Part shown: positions 11,016 through 22,700 of the stretch, piece after piece
How positions within the stretch are numbered: the first letter of the stretch is position 1
Layout: every line of letters starts with the position of its first letter
Assembly (NCBI GenBank): GCA_009761415.1
Contig: QUOL01000001.1
Span: 2,294,001-2,358,000 of the forward strand
DNA length: 64,000 nt
Reading direction: 5' to 3'
DNA from: Sarcomyxa edulis
Lineage: Eukaryota; Basidiomycota; Agaricomycetes; Agaricales; Mycenaceae
Translations under genes and position numbers: made by a program
Notes under the pieces: generated by a model
Told to the model about the DNA's origin: nothing
Databases searched by the model: none
What the model saw: the letters and a program-made list of their open reading frames with translations, nothing else

Positions 11016-12160
11016 CTTCTGCTGGCCTAGTACCAGGGACTTATTACCCTCACTCACCTCAGGACAGTTGTGAATGTGTCTCCGTCACCAAGCCGACGTC
11101 GACGCTGCTTGCTTACAACCTACCTCATTCGGCCGGCCGTTCAATCGTATTGGTCTCGGTGCATCCCACACCGTCTTTATCGGACTTTATTTTGCAGGAA
11201 TATTCACTTGTTCTTGGTCGATTTGTATAGATGTCGAAGGGAGGGGAAACAGGAGAAGAATAGAGGACAAAGTTGGCCTGTTGGCATTTCGTTTTTCGAC
11301 TTTCATTGTTCTTCTTGCTAATTTCCGCAGCTCTCGCACCTCGCGATACACACGCGCCGTCAAACCATCGCTCGCCATCGACATCGCCCTGTCACAACCT
11401 CATTCCCATCTCGCCTTTCCATCATTCACCGATTACCACCGCATAGATTTCCGCTGTACGCAGTGTTCATTTATTCACCATATCACCCACATAGCATTCT
11501 CAATGGCATGGGATACTTAGCTCTCCACCCACCTTGTTCACCACTTTCTCATATACATAGTTTGAAATATGACGTCGTAGCCTAAGTCTCGGATAGATGA
11601 CGCGAAGGTACGGCGGGCCACTCATTCACAGTGGCACTCATTCGTAACTTCGGAATGATCTCGCAATGACAATTGATGGGTGACGCTATAAGATGGTCTA
11701 GCAAGTTCGAACAATACTATATACCCAGGGGTCGGAATCAATCGTTCATCAAAGGTGGTGCAACACCAAGATGTGTCAGAGGCAAGACGACCAGTAATAC
11801 TAATAGGCTAGTAGACTGTCGTGCTAGACGTGCTAGACGTGTAGTCAGTGGCCAGGTCGTTGGCCGAAGTGGCAGAGATATGGGCCAATACGGTAGCGGC
11901 GGCTGGCGGCGGGTTATGCGAGATGGTTTACGTATTCCCACGTGGGAAGTCGGAGAACGCGTATAGCCAAATTTGCATCCCCAAGATTTCTCGATGCTAC
12001 AGTACCCCAAGCAATGTGAAAGAACCATCCCCGACCTTCAACAAAACCTATCTTTCTCTCTCACCGTCAGACCACTTCCACTAGAAATTATACCCCACTC
12101 CCGTCCTCATTTCCATTTCTCCACAATCTCCCCACTTGTTCTCTAATTTCGTCAATTCCA
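11016..12160. other. Intergenic, no recognised gene
   Basis: This contains the 3' flank of the Yippee-like gene and a pyrimidine-rich stretch before 12161 that looks like a fungal 5' leader. The overlapping frames at 11070-11520 occupy several phases and give no recognisable protein. Confidence 0.45.
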
Positions 12161-12487
12161 ATGGGTGAGTTTCAAAATCCTGTCTTCGACTCATGAAAAC
12201 TCACTCGTGTCCTCGTAGCAATGACTATGTCTCGTCCGATTGTCTCGTCGCCGCTCGCCGGCTCGTCGCACAACCCCTCGATTCCATCCCAACGAATTAC
12301 ACCCAAACGAAATATCCCTTTCCCTTCGTCACGCGCACTTCGTCCATTTCCCTCAATCGCCAACTCGATACGCGCTGACGCTACATCACGCGGCAAGAAA
12401 CCTATCAAGTTGATTCAACCACCAGCGAACCAAAAGGGCGTATGGGTCCTCGATCTTACCCCAGCCGAGCTTAGCAGACAGGAATGA
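12161..12487 (+). CDS. Small basic hypothetical protein (90 residues)
   Basis: The first exon is ATGG (12161-12164). A GTGAGT donor at 12165 and a CGTAG acceptor at 12218 join it to 12219-12487, giving a 90-residue protein in frame. A CT-rich leader precedes the ATG, as in expressed fungal genes. The N-terminal two thirds are rich in Ser, Pro and Arg and look disordered. The C-terminus (KPIKLIQPP, then GVWVLDLTPAELSRQE) looks more ordered and may be the conserved part. I do not recognise a family. An uninterrupted frame from the ATG at 12221 is the alternative start. Confidence 0.5.
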
Positions 12488-15400
12488 ACGAGTTCCTTCC
12501 TCTGCAGGGACGCACAACACACGGCGGTAGTGGACTTTCACCAATCCCATCATCGCCCTTACGAATTCACGAATTCTTCATCTAAAATCGCGTTCAGTCC
12601 ACTTTCACCGTCGTCCAGACCCTCGACTCTTTCGCATATATCGTTCTCCACGGCCTATTATATCCATCCTCTAGGTACCGCGTGTATTACCACTTGTTCT
12701 CTTACCACAAAGACTCGTACCATCGTATCATTACAGTTTCTATTATCCATCTGAATCATTCTTCTCCCCGCCCTTTGCACTACATCGCCTCCGCCCTCAC
12801 CCACTCCCTCCCCTGTACTTCGCCTTTTAACGTTTATTTGGTACGACGACGTCTCTGTTGCATTAGAACCTTATACATATAGTAGATACCACGTCCCGAA
12901 ACGAAACAAAACAGAGCTCGTTACATTTTGATGTTACAGATCTCAAAGGGGTCACTCAGCATAAGTTGGTTACTAGGAAAACGCGATAGTTGCAGTAGAC
13001 TCCGAGTCGTCACTATCAGAAAGGCAAAGCTGGTTAGCGCTGACTTATAAATGGACAGGTCACCATTACTGTCTTCAAGATAAGATGGTCTTCGTTATTA
13101 TTAGCAACAAGCGAGGTCTTAGTAGATACATAGAAGAAAAGGCCTGGTAAAATGAGACTGGTCTAGGAGGCTTTGCGAACCTCGGGGAACTGATAGAGAG
13201 TGAAATATATACTTTGCTGGCGACCCACAGAGTTTCAATAACACTGTCGTAGGATAGAATAATTCAATGAGACAAGACGACTCGGAAGAGCAGGAAAGAC
13301 ACGGGGCTTGAATAAGAAACTTCGACGTAACTGCTGTAATCCTTTCGAACCCCTCGAGGATCACGGTCGGGAGGTTAGGGATACCTCAGCCTGAGATTGA
13401 GGTGGGCAGGATTGGTCGGATAATGATCAGAGCTACGGCACAGAAAATTAGCATCCATCTGTTGAGTCCTCGTCATTCTTCTGTCATTCTTCTCGTCGAG
13501 ACGTGGGGCGTTCCAAGTCTAACGCGCAGGCGTCATGCACAGAAGACCAAGAATAATAGAATCTTGACATACAAGTATGAAAGATAGGAAAGAAACCAGG
13601 AGCGTGTCGACTGACTAGATTGGATATAGGATTGCCGTGACAGGCTAGGGGTGCAGAGGAAGTACGCAGAAATAACGGAGAAGCCAGAGGTGAAGCATTG
13701 TGTAGGTCGAAAGGAAATAATGAAGGAAACTGAGTCCGGAGTCCTCCATTGGGCGGAGGTGAGACTCGATACCAGATTGGACGATGAAGAAGTGGAGTAT
13801 TTCTTCGCGGACACGGGTATTTCTCCCTGGGCAAGATCATCCGTCCTCTTTTGACAAAGTGAGTTACGTGCATGCTTTATATAGCCTGCGGAATTCTCAT
13901 GACACAGTAAGGTTCGAGTCCGTCTGTGTCAGTTAATCCACGGTAAGATGTCCCCAGGTGAAGCCTCGCTGGAGAGATGAGGTAAGGCAACGATGATATC
14001 AGGGGTGCTTGCATTCAGCAATTTCGATGATAACGACTGCCAGACCAAAAAGTCCAACGGAAATGGTCAGGACTTGGCCCCTCGTTTGCCAATAGGAGGA
14101 GTGGAATGGTGGGCGTGGGCGGACAACACAAGCTCCAAGACGATGTCTTCCAATCAAGGAAGTTAAGATATCTGCAGTGGAAGCAAAACCTGCCATTTTA
14201 CACACGGACACTATAAGAAAGTGGATGCCGATGAAGCTGGTAGGCTCGCGGCTTTCCATCTCTTGATGAACAGTCTATTCCGCACAGCCTGGAGATATCA
14301 ACTTTCCATCTGTATGAAGGTCGATAAGATAAACACTCATTCGATGGATATAAGTAGACTTGCAGAGCAGCGAGAGAGCCTGGAAATGATGCTTACTGAA
14401 TGAGGCATGAGGCGAAGTCAACTGGCAGCTCAAGTTCGCCGGCGTCGAAAGCTTTTAATAGTTTTAATTTATACAGGAAGCTCTGAATTGGTAATGCCCT
14501 CGAAGCTTAGTTCCGAACGCGATCTGAAAGAATGAAGCCAAGGCTGTTGAGCGCCTTGGGATGTGTGTGGGGAACGAGGATGAGAAGGTTGCCCGAGATC
14601 TGGGCGCGTAGGAATCACGTGTTTGAAATTCCCTAAAACGGTCTATATGTCAGCAACTTTGAGTTCCTTTCCTCCTGGTCCATCCATCCCAGATCTCAAA
14701 ACCTTGCGAACATTTTTGGGCCTCGACCGGCCTTTCCGAATTGTCCACAACATCCATCCTTTCCACTTGTCACAGGCCATGATTTCTCATCCGAAAATCG
14801 CGGTAACCACGATGATCATGATATCGATATCTGTGTGATATCCTCCGTGATATCCTCCGTGTTTCTTCAGGTCTTTTTGAGGCGTACTGACGGTCAACTC
14901 TGTGTTTCAGTGAGATTTCGGCGAAGCTGCGGCCGGTCAATTCTATTCGAAGTCTATCGTATGACTGACCGCTGACTTCCCAATCAAGGCTCCTTTGAAA
15001 GGGCTTCGCAAAATATGTCTTTCCATGCTGCTCTCATACGAGCTCAGCTATAGAAATTCTATGGGAATTGTCTGGGAGCCCCTCGAAATGAAATGAATTT
15101 CGAATCGCCGGCTGAATTCGAGCCGTTTCCTTCACAAATTTCCAACGATTTCTACATGATCTTCCTTGACGTGGTCCTCTCAGTTCGCGGGAGAGGTTGT
15201 CGTCGTTTCTAACGCGACATTGCAGTCGTTACATCTCCCCATTCCAGCCTTGCACCATATGTTTCTGTCTGTCTAGGTTTTTATCGAGTCCCATCATTCG
15301 ATTCCTCTCGGACCCGGAGGATCACGTGGAGGCATTTCCTTCCGCCCTTTTGGGCGTGAGCTAGAATTCCGCCCAGAATGAACCCTAGGATGCTTTTGTT

Positions 15401-16240
15401 TTTGAACGTGAGTGTTTCTTCACGGGAACCCCTCTACACTTATATCTTGCGCTTCCCGAAACAGTCTTAATCCCAAATATCACCGTGTACATTGCCACGA
15501 TGTGTTTGGTGCCTAGCTCCGTATCCATCCTTCGCCACTTCTCCTCTCGAACTCCGGATTTAATTCTAGATAGTATCTCTCCCTCGGATCTTCTCGGGGT
15601 CATCGCGATGTTGGGGGTGTATAGAGCGTTTGCTAACGGTCTGACAGACGTGCTCCTGCACCTGTCGCCGGAGATTTCGCAGGTCCCGAACGCAGCTGTT
15701 CCTGGGGTGCTGATGAGCCGGAGATGTCCGACGTGGAGAGATACAGTATGCTGTGTGTAGAGTATAGACCTGTGTTTTTGGGACGATAGATACCTATTGT
15801 GGTGTTGCTGATCGGGTAAAGGACGAAAGTGTAGTGATTCCGTCGAAAAGACGATGGCTGTGTACTAGAAATAGGGCGGAATTGAGTTTGCGCTGTTCTC
15901 CAAATCATCCCTCTGCTGTTTGCCTTGCTGTTGCAATTGGCTCGCTGCCACACCTACAGGCCATTTGAAGCCTCTTTTTACGACCCTCCACGATTGCGAA
16001 CTACGAACTTGCACGACGTCTTGTTGAATCCTTATTGCTTCTCTTGTTTCGTCTTCGTCTGTCAAATCATCTCTCTGAGGCGCTCCTATCTCATTGAACG
16101 CTCTCCGCCTTTCCATTCGCTTCTTTCTTCGTTCAACTCACGCCTCTTACTTTTATCCGACACGCTCCCTCTATACCTTTTCTGAGGTACCTGGCTATTC
16201 TCGACGACATAGATATTGGTGGTCTGACGGGTACACAGTA
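12488..16240. other. Gene-poor 3.7 kb region
   Basis: This is the longest stretch without a supportable gene. Minus-strand frames at 13999-14259 and 13484-13873 have hydrophobic runs (VLTISVGLFGLAVVIIEIA) that could be remnants of a membrane protein, but stops and phase changes prevent a model. Short direct repeats occur near 14836-14865 (GTGATATCCTCC twice). The last 250 bases are pyrimidine-rich and are probably the 5' leader of the Ras gene. Confidence 0.45.
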
Positions 16241-17113
16241 ATGGACAATTGGCGAGTAGCAGTACTGGGTGATGGTGGTGTGGGGAAAACAGCACTGGCT
16301 GTTCAGGTGAGACTACTTTACTCTCGATTCACCTACTCCGAGGTTGACTTTCACCATCAAGTTTACCTTGAATTGTTTCGTTGGTAAGCTCGCGTCTTGT
16401 TGTCTTTGTAAAGCTTCGACTGATTTCATTAATCCACAGAGGTATGCTTCTCGAATAGTCACTATGGTCCTGCGCCTCATTTCCTCTCAATAGACCTATG
16501 ATCCAACGATAGAAGATGCATACCGAAAACAACTAGTAGTTGATAATCGCATGTGCTTCGTAGAAGTTATTGATACTGCCGGGCAGGGTGAGTAAGCTTA
16601 CATGGCAGCAGTGCCTCTTTCTAATATATGCCTATAGAGGAATATGCCACACTCCGGGATCAGTGGGTAAGGTATGTGATCTTTGATTATACCTCAAGTC
16701 TGACAAGGCCTGATAATAATCGATGACTTAGGGAGGGCCAAGGTTTTATCCTTGTGTACTCCATCGCTTCTCGGTCAACTTTCGATCGACTGGAGGTCTT
16801 TCGCGCGTCGATGCGTCGTGTCAAAAGGGGTGACCCTATCTTTATGCTAGTCGGCAATAAATGCGACAAGACTTACGAGCGAGAAGTGTCAAAAGAGGAA
16901 GGGGCGGCGCTTGCCAGGCAATTCGGCTGTGAATTTATGGAAACATCCGCCAAAACAGCGCACAATGTGGAACGTCTCTTCACGAGCCTTGTCCGTGCGC
17001 TACGCCATACGAGACAGGCTAACGATCCAGGTGTAGTCACAGGTCTCCCAGCTCCCATGAAATCGAAAGAGGAAAAGAAGAAAGGAGGACCGGGAAAGTG
17101 TATTATCGTGTAG
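16241..17113 (+). CDS. Ras-family small GTPase with CaaX tail
   Basis: Six exons (16241-16306, 16362-16383, 16440-16441, 16494-16587, 16638-16671, 16732-17113) give 199 residues. The GTPase motifs are all present: P-loop GDGGVGKT (residues 10-17), effector loop YDPTIEDAY, switch II DTAGQEEY with the catalytic Gln, NKCD, and ETSAK. It ends in CIIV, a CaaX box for prenylation and membrane anchoring, after a basic lysine-rich linker. DTAGQEEY favours Ras proper over Rap, although TLNCFVETYDPT is also close to Rsr1/Krev-like fungal proteins. It probably acts in growth, polarity or mating signalling. The third exon is only two bases long (see finding). The family is certain. Confidence 0.95.
16440..16441 (+). 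other. Candidate 2-base microexon (AG) of the Ras gene
   Basis: The upstream exon ends with G after the FV codons and the next clear exon begins ACC TAT GAT. Two bases are needed to make the Glu of FVETYDPT and keep frame. They are supplied by AG at 16440-16441, flanked on the left by ...CCACAG and on the right by GTATGC, giving two ordinary introns of 56 and 52 bases. Confidence 0.7.
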
Positions 17114-17541
17114 GGGGACCTTTTCTGGGATTACGGCTGTTTAGATTCCCTTCTTTTACCTTCATTGATGATACCACTTCTTGTTCCGGTTTACGTTCAT
17201 GCATATTTCATTTCCATTTTCCACATCTTTGCCCTTTCCATTTCTGCCTACAATTACTTAGGCTTTCTGATGTATCACTCGACGGAGACTCGTCTCTCTA
17301 CACCCCCCTGTCCATATGCATCGTGAGACTCCCGTCAGCATTATGTTTACGGTGAATTATGTATATTTCTGATGGTGAAGCGGTGCCCGTACATTGTTTT
17401 GATCATGAGCCACTCAAATGGTGAGAACACGTCGCTTTACAACTGTCATCAGTTCGTTCGACACGACTGACATAGTTCAGGACACGTCGATACGATGGCC
17501 AAATTATAAAAGGAGGTGAAGCTAGTAGTCCAGGGCATTCC
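17114..17541. other. Intergenic / possible upstream exon of BTB gene
   Basis: This contains the T-rich 3' flank of the Ras gene. The frame of the BTB gene stays open upstream to about 17475 (RRYDGQIIKGGEASS), so a 5' exon beginning near the ATG at 17405 is possible, but I could not find a splice that keeps phase. Confidence 0.4.
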
Positions 17542-18541
17542 ATGACCACTTTCCATTGTGAAGATCCGGATTTCGTTCTCAAATCGATACCTGATGGTGT
17601 CTCTTTTCCAGTACGCCGCAGCTCCATGATGAGCAGCGAGGTATTCCGTATGTCGCCTATTTCTCCGAGGAGCTGATTTGCTGATGATTTATCTATAGGT
17701 GATATGTTCTCGTGTTGCGACGTAGGATCTGCTCTCAGCAGTGATAATCAATTCTTAGAACTCGACGAATCTATTGGACCTTTGACTGCACTGTTGAAAC
17801 TTCTGCATGCCCCTCCCCCTCCCCCAGCTTCATACCCACGCGAGAAGTACGAACGAAAGGTCTACAATCCAGAGACTGTCATTCCATACCCACTGCTCCC
17901 GCTGCTGTTCCGTTTGGCGGACAAGTATATCCTGCCAGATTCTACTATAGAATCTCTGCGCGAGCATCTTCTGGGCAATGCACTTCTGCATCCACTCCAA
18001 GTGTATGGTTTTGCCTCCCTACACAACATGGATACTGTCGCTGCGAAGGCAAGCCGGTATCTCCGACCAATGGCTTCATACAAGTCGTCCGAAATCAAGG
18101 TCGTTCCCAGCGTCGAAGCGTATCACAAAGTGGTCTGTTTGCAAGACTTACGAGTCAAGAAGATTCGATCCTTGCTTCTTGGGGAAGATGTATTCCCTCA
18201 TGGATACGGTGCATGTCCCTCACATGGACAAAGTACGCCACTTCTTTGGGATAACGTACGCCAGAGCATACTTGGTAAAATTGAGACCGGTTAGCCAATT
18301 AATATTCTACTTGCATGCATGATCTCTGAACTTGTTTTCTCAGATTCAGATGTTGCGTATGAGATGTCTGTGGTGTTATCCAACGTTCGCGGGTGCAGAA
18401 CATGCGAGAAGGCATGTACAGCGGCCATTGAAATGCTTGCAGTAAGTTGTCTTATTTTCATCGTGGAATCTGCTCGAATGATTATTGCAGTATAAGTATC
18501 GAAAGATTCCAAGCAAGATAGACCAAATATCAGAGATATAA
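17542..18541 (+). CDS. BTB/POZ-domain protein
   Basis: Four exons (17542-17647, 17699-18289, 18344-18441, 18491-18541) give about 280 residues. MTTFHCEDPDFVLKSIPDGVSFPV, then SSEVFRDMFS and the leucine-rich helices LLPLLFRLADKYILPDSTIESL form the BTB pattern common in Agaricomycete proteins (D.D...S.DGV.F.VHR..L...S..F.DMFS). A proline run (PPPPPA) sits inside the domain, and a Cys-containing C-terminal helix (CRTCEKACTAAIEML) follows. BTB domains mediate dimerisation and often recruit cullin-3; large families of unknown function exist in mushrooms. The start is the first ATG in the domain frame; a further 5' exon is possible. Confidence 0.75.
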
Positions 18542-18650
18542 TTCGACCCGATCATCTGGGGTATAGTGTTCCTCGTGTTAGTCTAAAGCACGGATCCACA
18601 TGTATTATTTATCGTCTACATAAACGTGGGCCCATCGATAAACCGTCCCT

Positions 18651-19393
18651 TCATGTGTTATGCCAGAAGAGAGTCCGTAAATCCTTCCAAGCCTCCGAAT
18701 CACGATATAAGTATTTCATGGAATTGAACATGCCAGGCTGGATGGTTTCTCCTCGGTTCTGGAATAACCACATCACTGCTCCCCAGGATATGGCGGCGAA
18801 TACTGAGAAGTAACGCGAATCGGGAGGTATAGGTTTAACAACGGAACCAGCGGTCGATGATAAGGGAGAATTCGAATAAGGAGATCCTGAACGAGGAATA
18901 AAAGACGCGACTACGCGGGATACCACATAGAGAACGATCTGAGAGAACGATGATTTATATATCTGACACAGGGACAATATAGGTCTACATACCTGCTCAT
19001 TCACAGCAGTTCTGTCGCCAAATACGACATAGCCTCCAAGGAGACCAGCGAAGAACGTGTCACTACTCCGTTGCTTGTCGCCATTGGCCTTCCTCTGAAC
19101 CAGAAGGAAAGTCTTGTAAAGAGCAACGAATTTGGCGAGGTTCAACGCGTGTTGCTTTGTCGCACGATATATGACACGTATGCGAGACTGCCAACTGAGA
19201 TGAATGTGAGTACGAGATGGAAAGAATGTGAAGTGCACTGAACTCACTCTCCACGACCGAACAGAATGGCCATAATTAGAGCATGAGGAAACCTGACTTT
19301 GACGCCATAGACAAGCCCGTTACGAGCCCCCTTCAAGATGGCCAGATAGTCGTGAAATGCAGGATTGGATATGATATCCTGAAGGGCGGACAT
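18651..19393 (-). CDS. PXMP4: Peroxisomal membrane protein 4-like (PXMP4, Tim17 family)
   Basis: Three exons (19393-19248, 19194-18993, 18938-18651) give 211 residues, the same length as animal PXMP4 (about 212). The start MSALQDIISNP leads into LAILKGARNGLVYGVKVRFPHAL, then HALNLAKFVALYKTFL, FFAGLLGGYVVFGD, and the C-terminal block RGETIQPGMFNSMKYLYRDS. These match the KGFRNGAVYG.K.R.PHALVM, FLGG..VFGE and LQPS...SM.YLY.DS blocks of PXMP4. The protein belongs to the Tim17/Tim22/Tim23/Pmp24 superfamily with four predicted hydrophobic segments and sits in the peroxisomal membrane. Its biochemical role is not established. Confidence 0.92.
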
Positions 19394-19709
19394 TATGGTA
19401 AGGACTCAGGCCAGCGATGTTGATGTCTGCAGCTGGCGCCGGGAGGTAGGGGGAGCAAAGCCGCATTAGGTGCAATTCAATCACATGCAATCCTAATCGG
19501 GAGATCACAGTACAGTACAACAAAGCAATTCGACCTCAAGATCCCCTGCTTTCTGAATTAACCTCTATTACTCCTCCTGCGTTGCTTGCCAACCCCAAGA
19601 ATCATGATGGCTTTCGTCTGACCTTGGTCATCACGGCATCCTTGAAGTCAAATTCAGATGCGCTGACCCATTCAAACTGCAACGACCGTCAGTTCACATT
19701 GAAGATCCT

Positions 19710-22700
19710 CTACAGTTTGATGGAGCCACCCACTCCGTCTCTATTCCAAGCTATGTGCTTATCGTTCACTCCTCGAATCACTACAAACCGTCTCCAGGTT
19801 CGCATCACTATTGGTTGCATCTGCATAGCAGATAGGTCCTTGGAGATGTCAGCTTCGATAGCAGAAGCCCATTGCCCTGGCTCGACATTGGCATATTGCG
19901 CTCTGCAGATGTTGATGCAATACTCTAGGTACCCTTGACCATCCAGCGGGTGCAATGTTGTCAGAGTCTCATCCATCCACTGCCTTATAGGATCTTTGTC
20001 ACGGCGCGCGTTGCGACCGAGAGGTGGCGATTGAAGGAGTGATATATCACCGCTCTCGAGGCCCTCGAGCAGAAAATCATATGGAAATTTCCCTCTGAGC
20101 GCGGAATAAGAAGGATGCATTGAGTATGCAGTCAAAGACTTACTTGTCAGATCGAAACAATGGATCCGCATCATTTCCGGTCATCTTTGCAAGCATTCCC
20201 AGGACTTGCGGTATGATGTAGCAAGTCCATAGCGGATGTTCAGCAATCAGTTTTATCCGCTGCATGGCACCGATCGGATCTTGAATGAAGGCACTGGGCG
20301 TGAAAGTTACAACCCCACCTACGACGAAGGGTGAGCCCGAGTGACAAGCAGAACGCATAATGAAAATGAAAGGACAAACCGATCGGGAATATCCCATGAA
20401 TACCCCAGTATTCTCGAGGTACAGTCTCGTGAGTGCCATACGTGTAGAAGCACAGCTCAGCGCGTTTGTATCGTCTCTCTGGTAGGGCGGTGAGCATATG
20501 AATCGTCTTGAGAGCGCCGACGTGCACGAAAACTGCTTGCACATCGGCTTTATAGCCAACGTCTTTGGCTCGACATTCCTCCATAATCTCATGCAGAAGC
20601 TTTGTCTCCAGACCAGGTTCGTCCTTGGTGCCGTCGCCAGAATCCCACCAGACACAATATGCTTGATTCGGTTGCGACATGATATCGCTATCGTACATCA
20701 CTTTCTATCGACCATCCGAGAAAAATAGAGCAGAACTCACTGTAGCCACTTAGGGAACTGTAATACACGAAGAGCATGTTGATAATGCGATTTCGTACGA
20801 ATAGTCCGGCCCCACCGGTCGACATCGAGAGTAGGTGTACTATATGTCGTATCGATATGCCGATCTGGACCAGGAGGTGTCCGCCATTCGTACGTTTGGA
20901 CAGCAGGAGGTATCAGCCAAGATCCCAGAGCGACTACGAAAGAATCGGGCTGTGGCAAGTCTAGCGGTACCCGAAATCGAAAACACAGATCTCTGTCTGC
21001 AGATGGAAAAACGAAGATGAATCCCGGGATGACACTATCCTCCGGCAGAGGGACGAATGCGAACTGTCGAAATTTTGATGAGTCCATGTACGGAAGCTTT
21101 GTTATGTACGGACCTGATGTGTCTTGCTCATATAGCTTGCAAAGGTCTTCAGTGTATCTGCATCCTTCGCATCTTGCGGAAGGAGTTTGCCAAATTGGTG
21201 CAAGGGTTTGCAAGCGAGAAGAAGCGTGTCGATATCTGCTCCGCTGTAAAGTTTGTCCACGAGAATACATGCGATTTCAGACATGGCGATACTCAAACGA
21301 AAGCCAGCGCTTTCCGTCACGTCGATTATTGTGGCGTCACAAAGGACTTCAGACTGTCCTTCACCTGATGCCAGAGATAGACTGCCAGACCATTTCCACT
21401 TTTTGGGAATTCTGAATGCCTCGGTGGGTACAACGAAGATCACAGCAGCCTCGATACAGACTTACCTTGGTAATGCGGTTGGTTTGGTGCGAGGGAGAAA
21501 AATCGGTGGCATTGGCCCATCGCGTCGTTCCACGGTCGGTCTGAATAGTATCAATAGTAAGGTGAGACTCAAAGGCGGTCCTTGATTGAAACTCACTGCA
21601 AAGGGGCAGCGAGCCTATGTTTCCGAAGCACTTCAATGAGAATCCTAGTGGAGAATAAACATGCCGTTGACGACGTACGCAGGAGGCATGATTTTGTTCA
21701 AGAAATCATCAGCTTCGGCCGTTAGATTGGATTTCAACCCTGGCCTGGAAATACTTTGGGAATAAGACTGGGTCTTGGTGCTGGCTGAAGGTATTGTAGG
21801 CGATATCGCAGATATGGAAGACGTGGAAACATTTCGTTGCGGGGGTAATTGGGGCTTTGCATCATGATTCGGGCCAGTGGCGCTTTTAGGTGTAACCGCT
21901 GACGGCGTTTTGTTGATGCGTAGAGAGCTGAGATTTCTGGGCGTGGGGATCGCAATACTGGGTCTAGTAATCCCAGGTCTGATGGGCATCAGTGCCTTTT
22001 CAGCGAGACGTTGTTTCGTGGAGATGCCGCTTGTTGTGGTGTTTTGCCGTGGCGGAAACGTTGGAGGACGAGGTACATTTTGAACCCGAGGAGGAAGGGT
22101 AGGAACTACCTTGAGCCTCGGTGGAGGGGGCAGTGGTTTGTTAGCAAGGCTTTTAGAAGCAAGAGGTATTCCAGGAGACGATGGCGGAGACTCAGAGAAC
22201 AAAGATCTAGGCACATCAGGCGAAGAGGGTTCCTCTGGAGGTGCTACAGCCTTCTGCTTGCCCTTTGTGTGTCGGAATCAGGTGAATGCGTATTGGAATG
22301 AATATGAATTGGATCGGATTCACCTTATCACTAGTCGGACCTGCTTTACTGACCACGGTCCTCTTCTGTTCAGTAGCCACAGGGGTATCACTAGACTAGT
22401 TTGACGTCAGATTTCTGTATATCGACGAATGACAAGTCCAGATAGCCTACATCGTCACTAGAGCTTTCTACTCGTGCTATGCGCTTCTTCGAGATACGTT
22501 TCTTGGCCAATGCAGGCGTTCCAACCGATGAATCATCTGCAGCAGCCTGTCTGATATTAGTGAGGTATCGCAAAATCGGTGAATAGGAAATAGTACAGTG
22601 TCTGGTATCTTCGACGTCAACGGGGTCTTTTTGAGTACAATCTTGAGTTTGGAAGAGGAGGCGACTGAAGGTAAAGTACTCTCCGTTCCGCGCGCTTTTT

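Noticed and set aside
13905..13935. GGTTCGAGTCC, resembling a tRNA T-arm
   Set aside because: The flanking bases do not form a five-pair T stem and no acceptor or anticodon arm is found around it.
13484..14259. Possible membrane-protein gene on the minus strand
   Set aside because: The hydrophobic frames are in different phases with stops between them, and no intron set joins them; kept only as a weak note.
15485..15760. 91-codon plus-strand open frame
   Set aside because: No family resemblance, no leader or splice structure, and length within chance expectation.
17405..17475. First exon of the BTB gene at ATG 17405
   Set aside because: No donor and acceptor combination tried keeps the BTB frame, so the in-frame ATG at 17542 was used.
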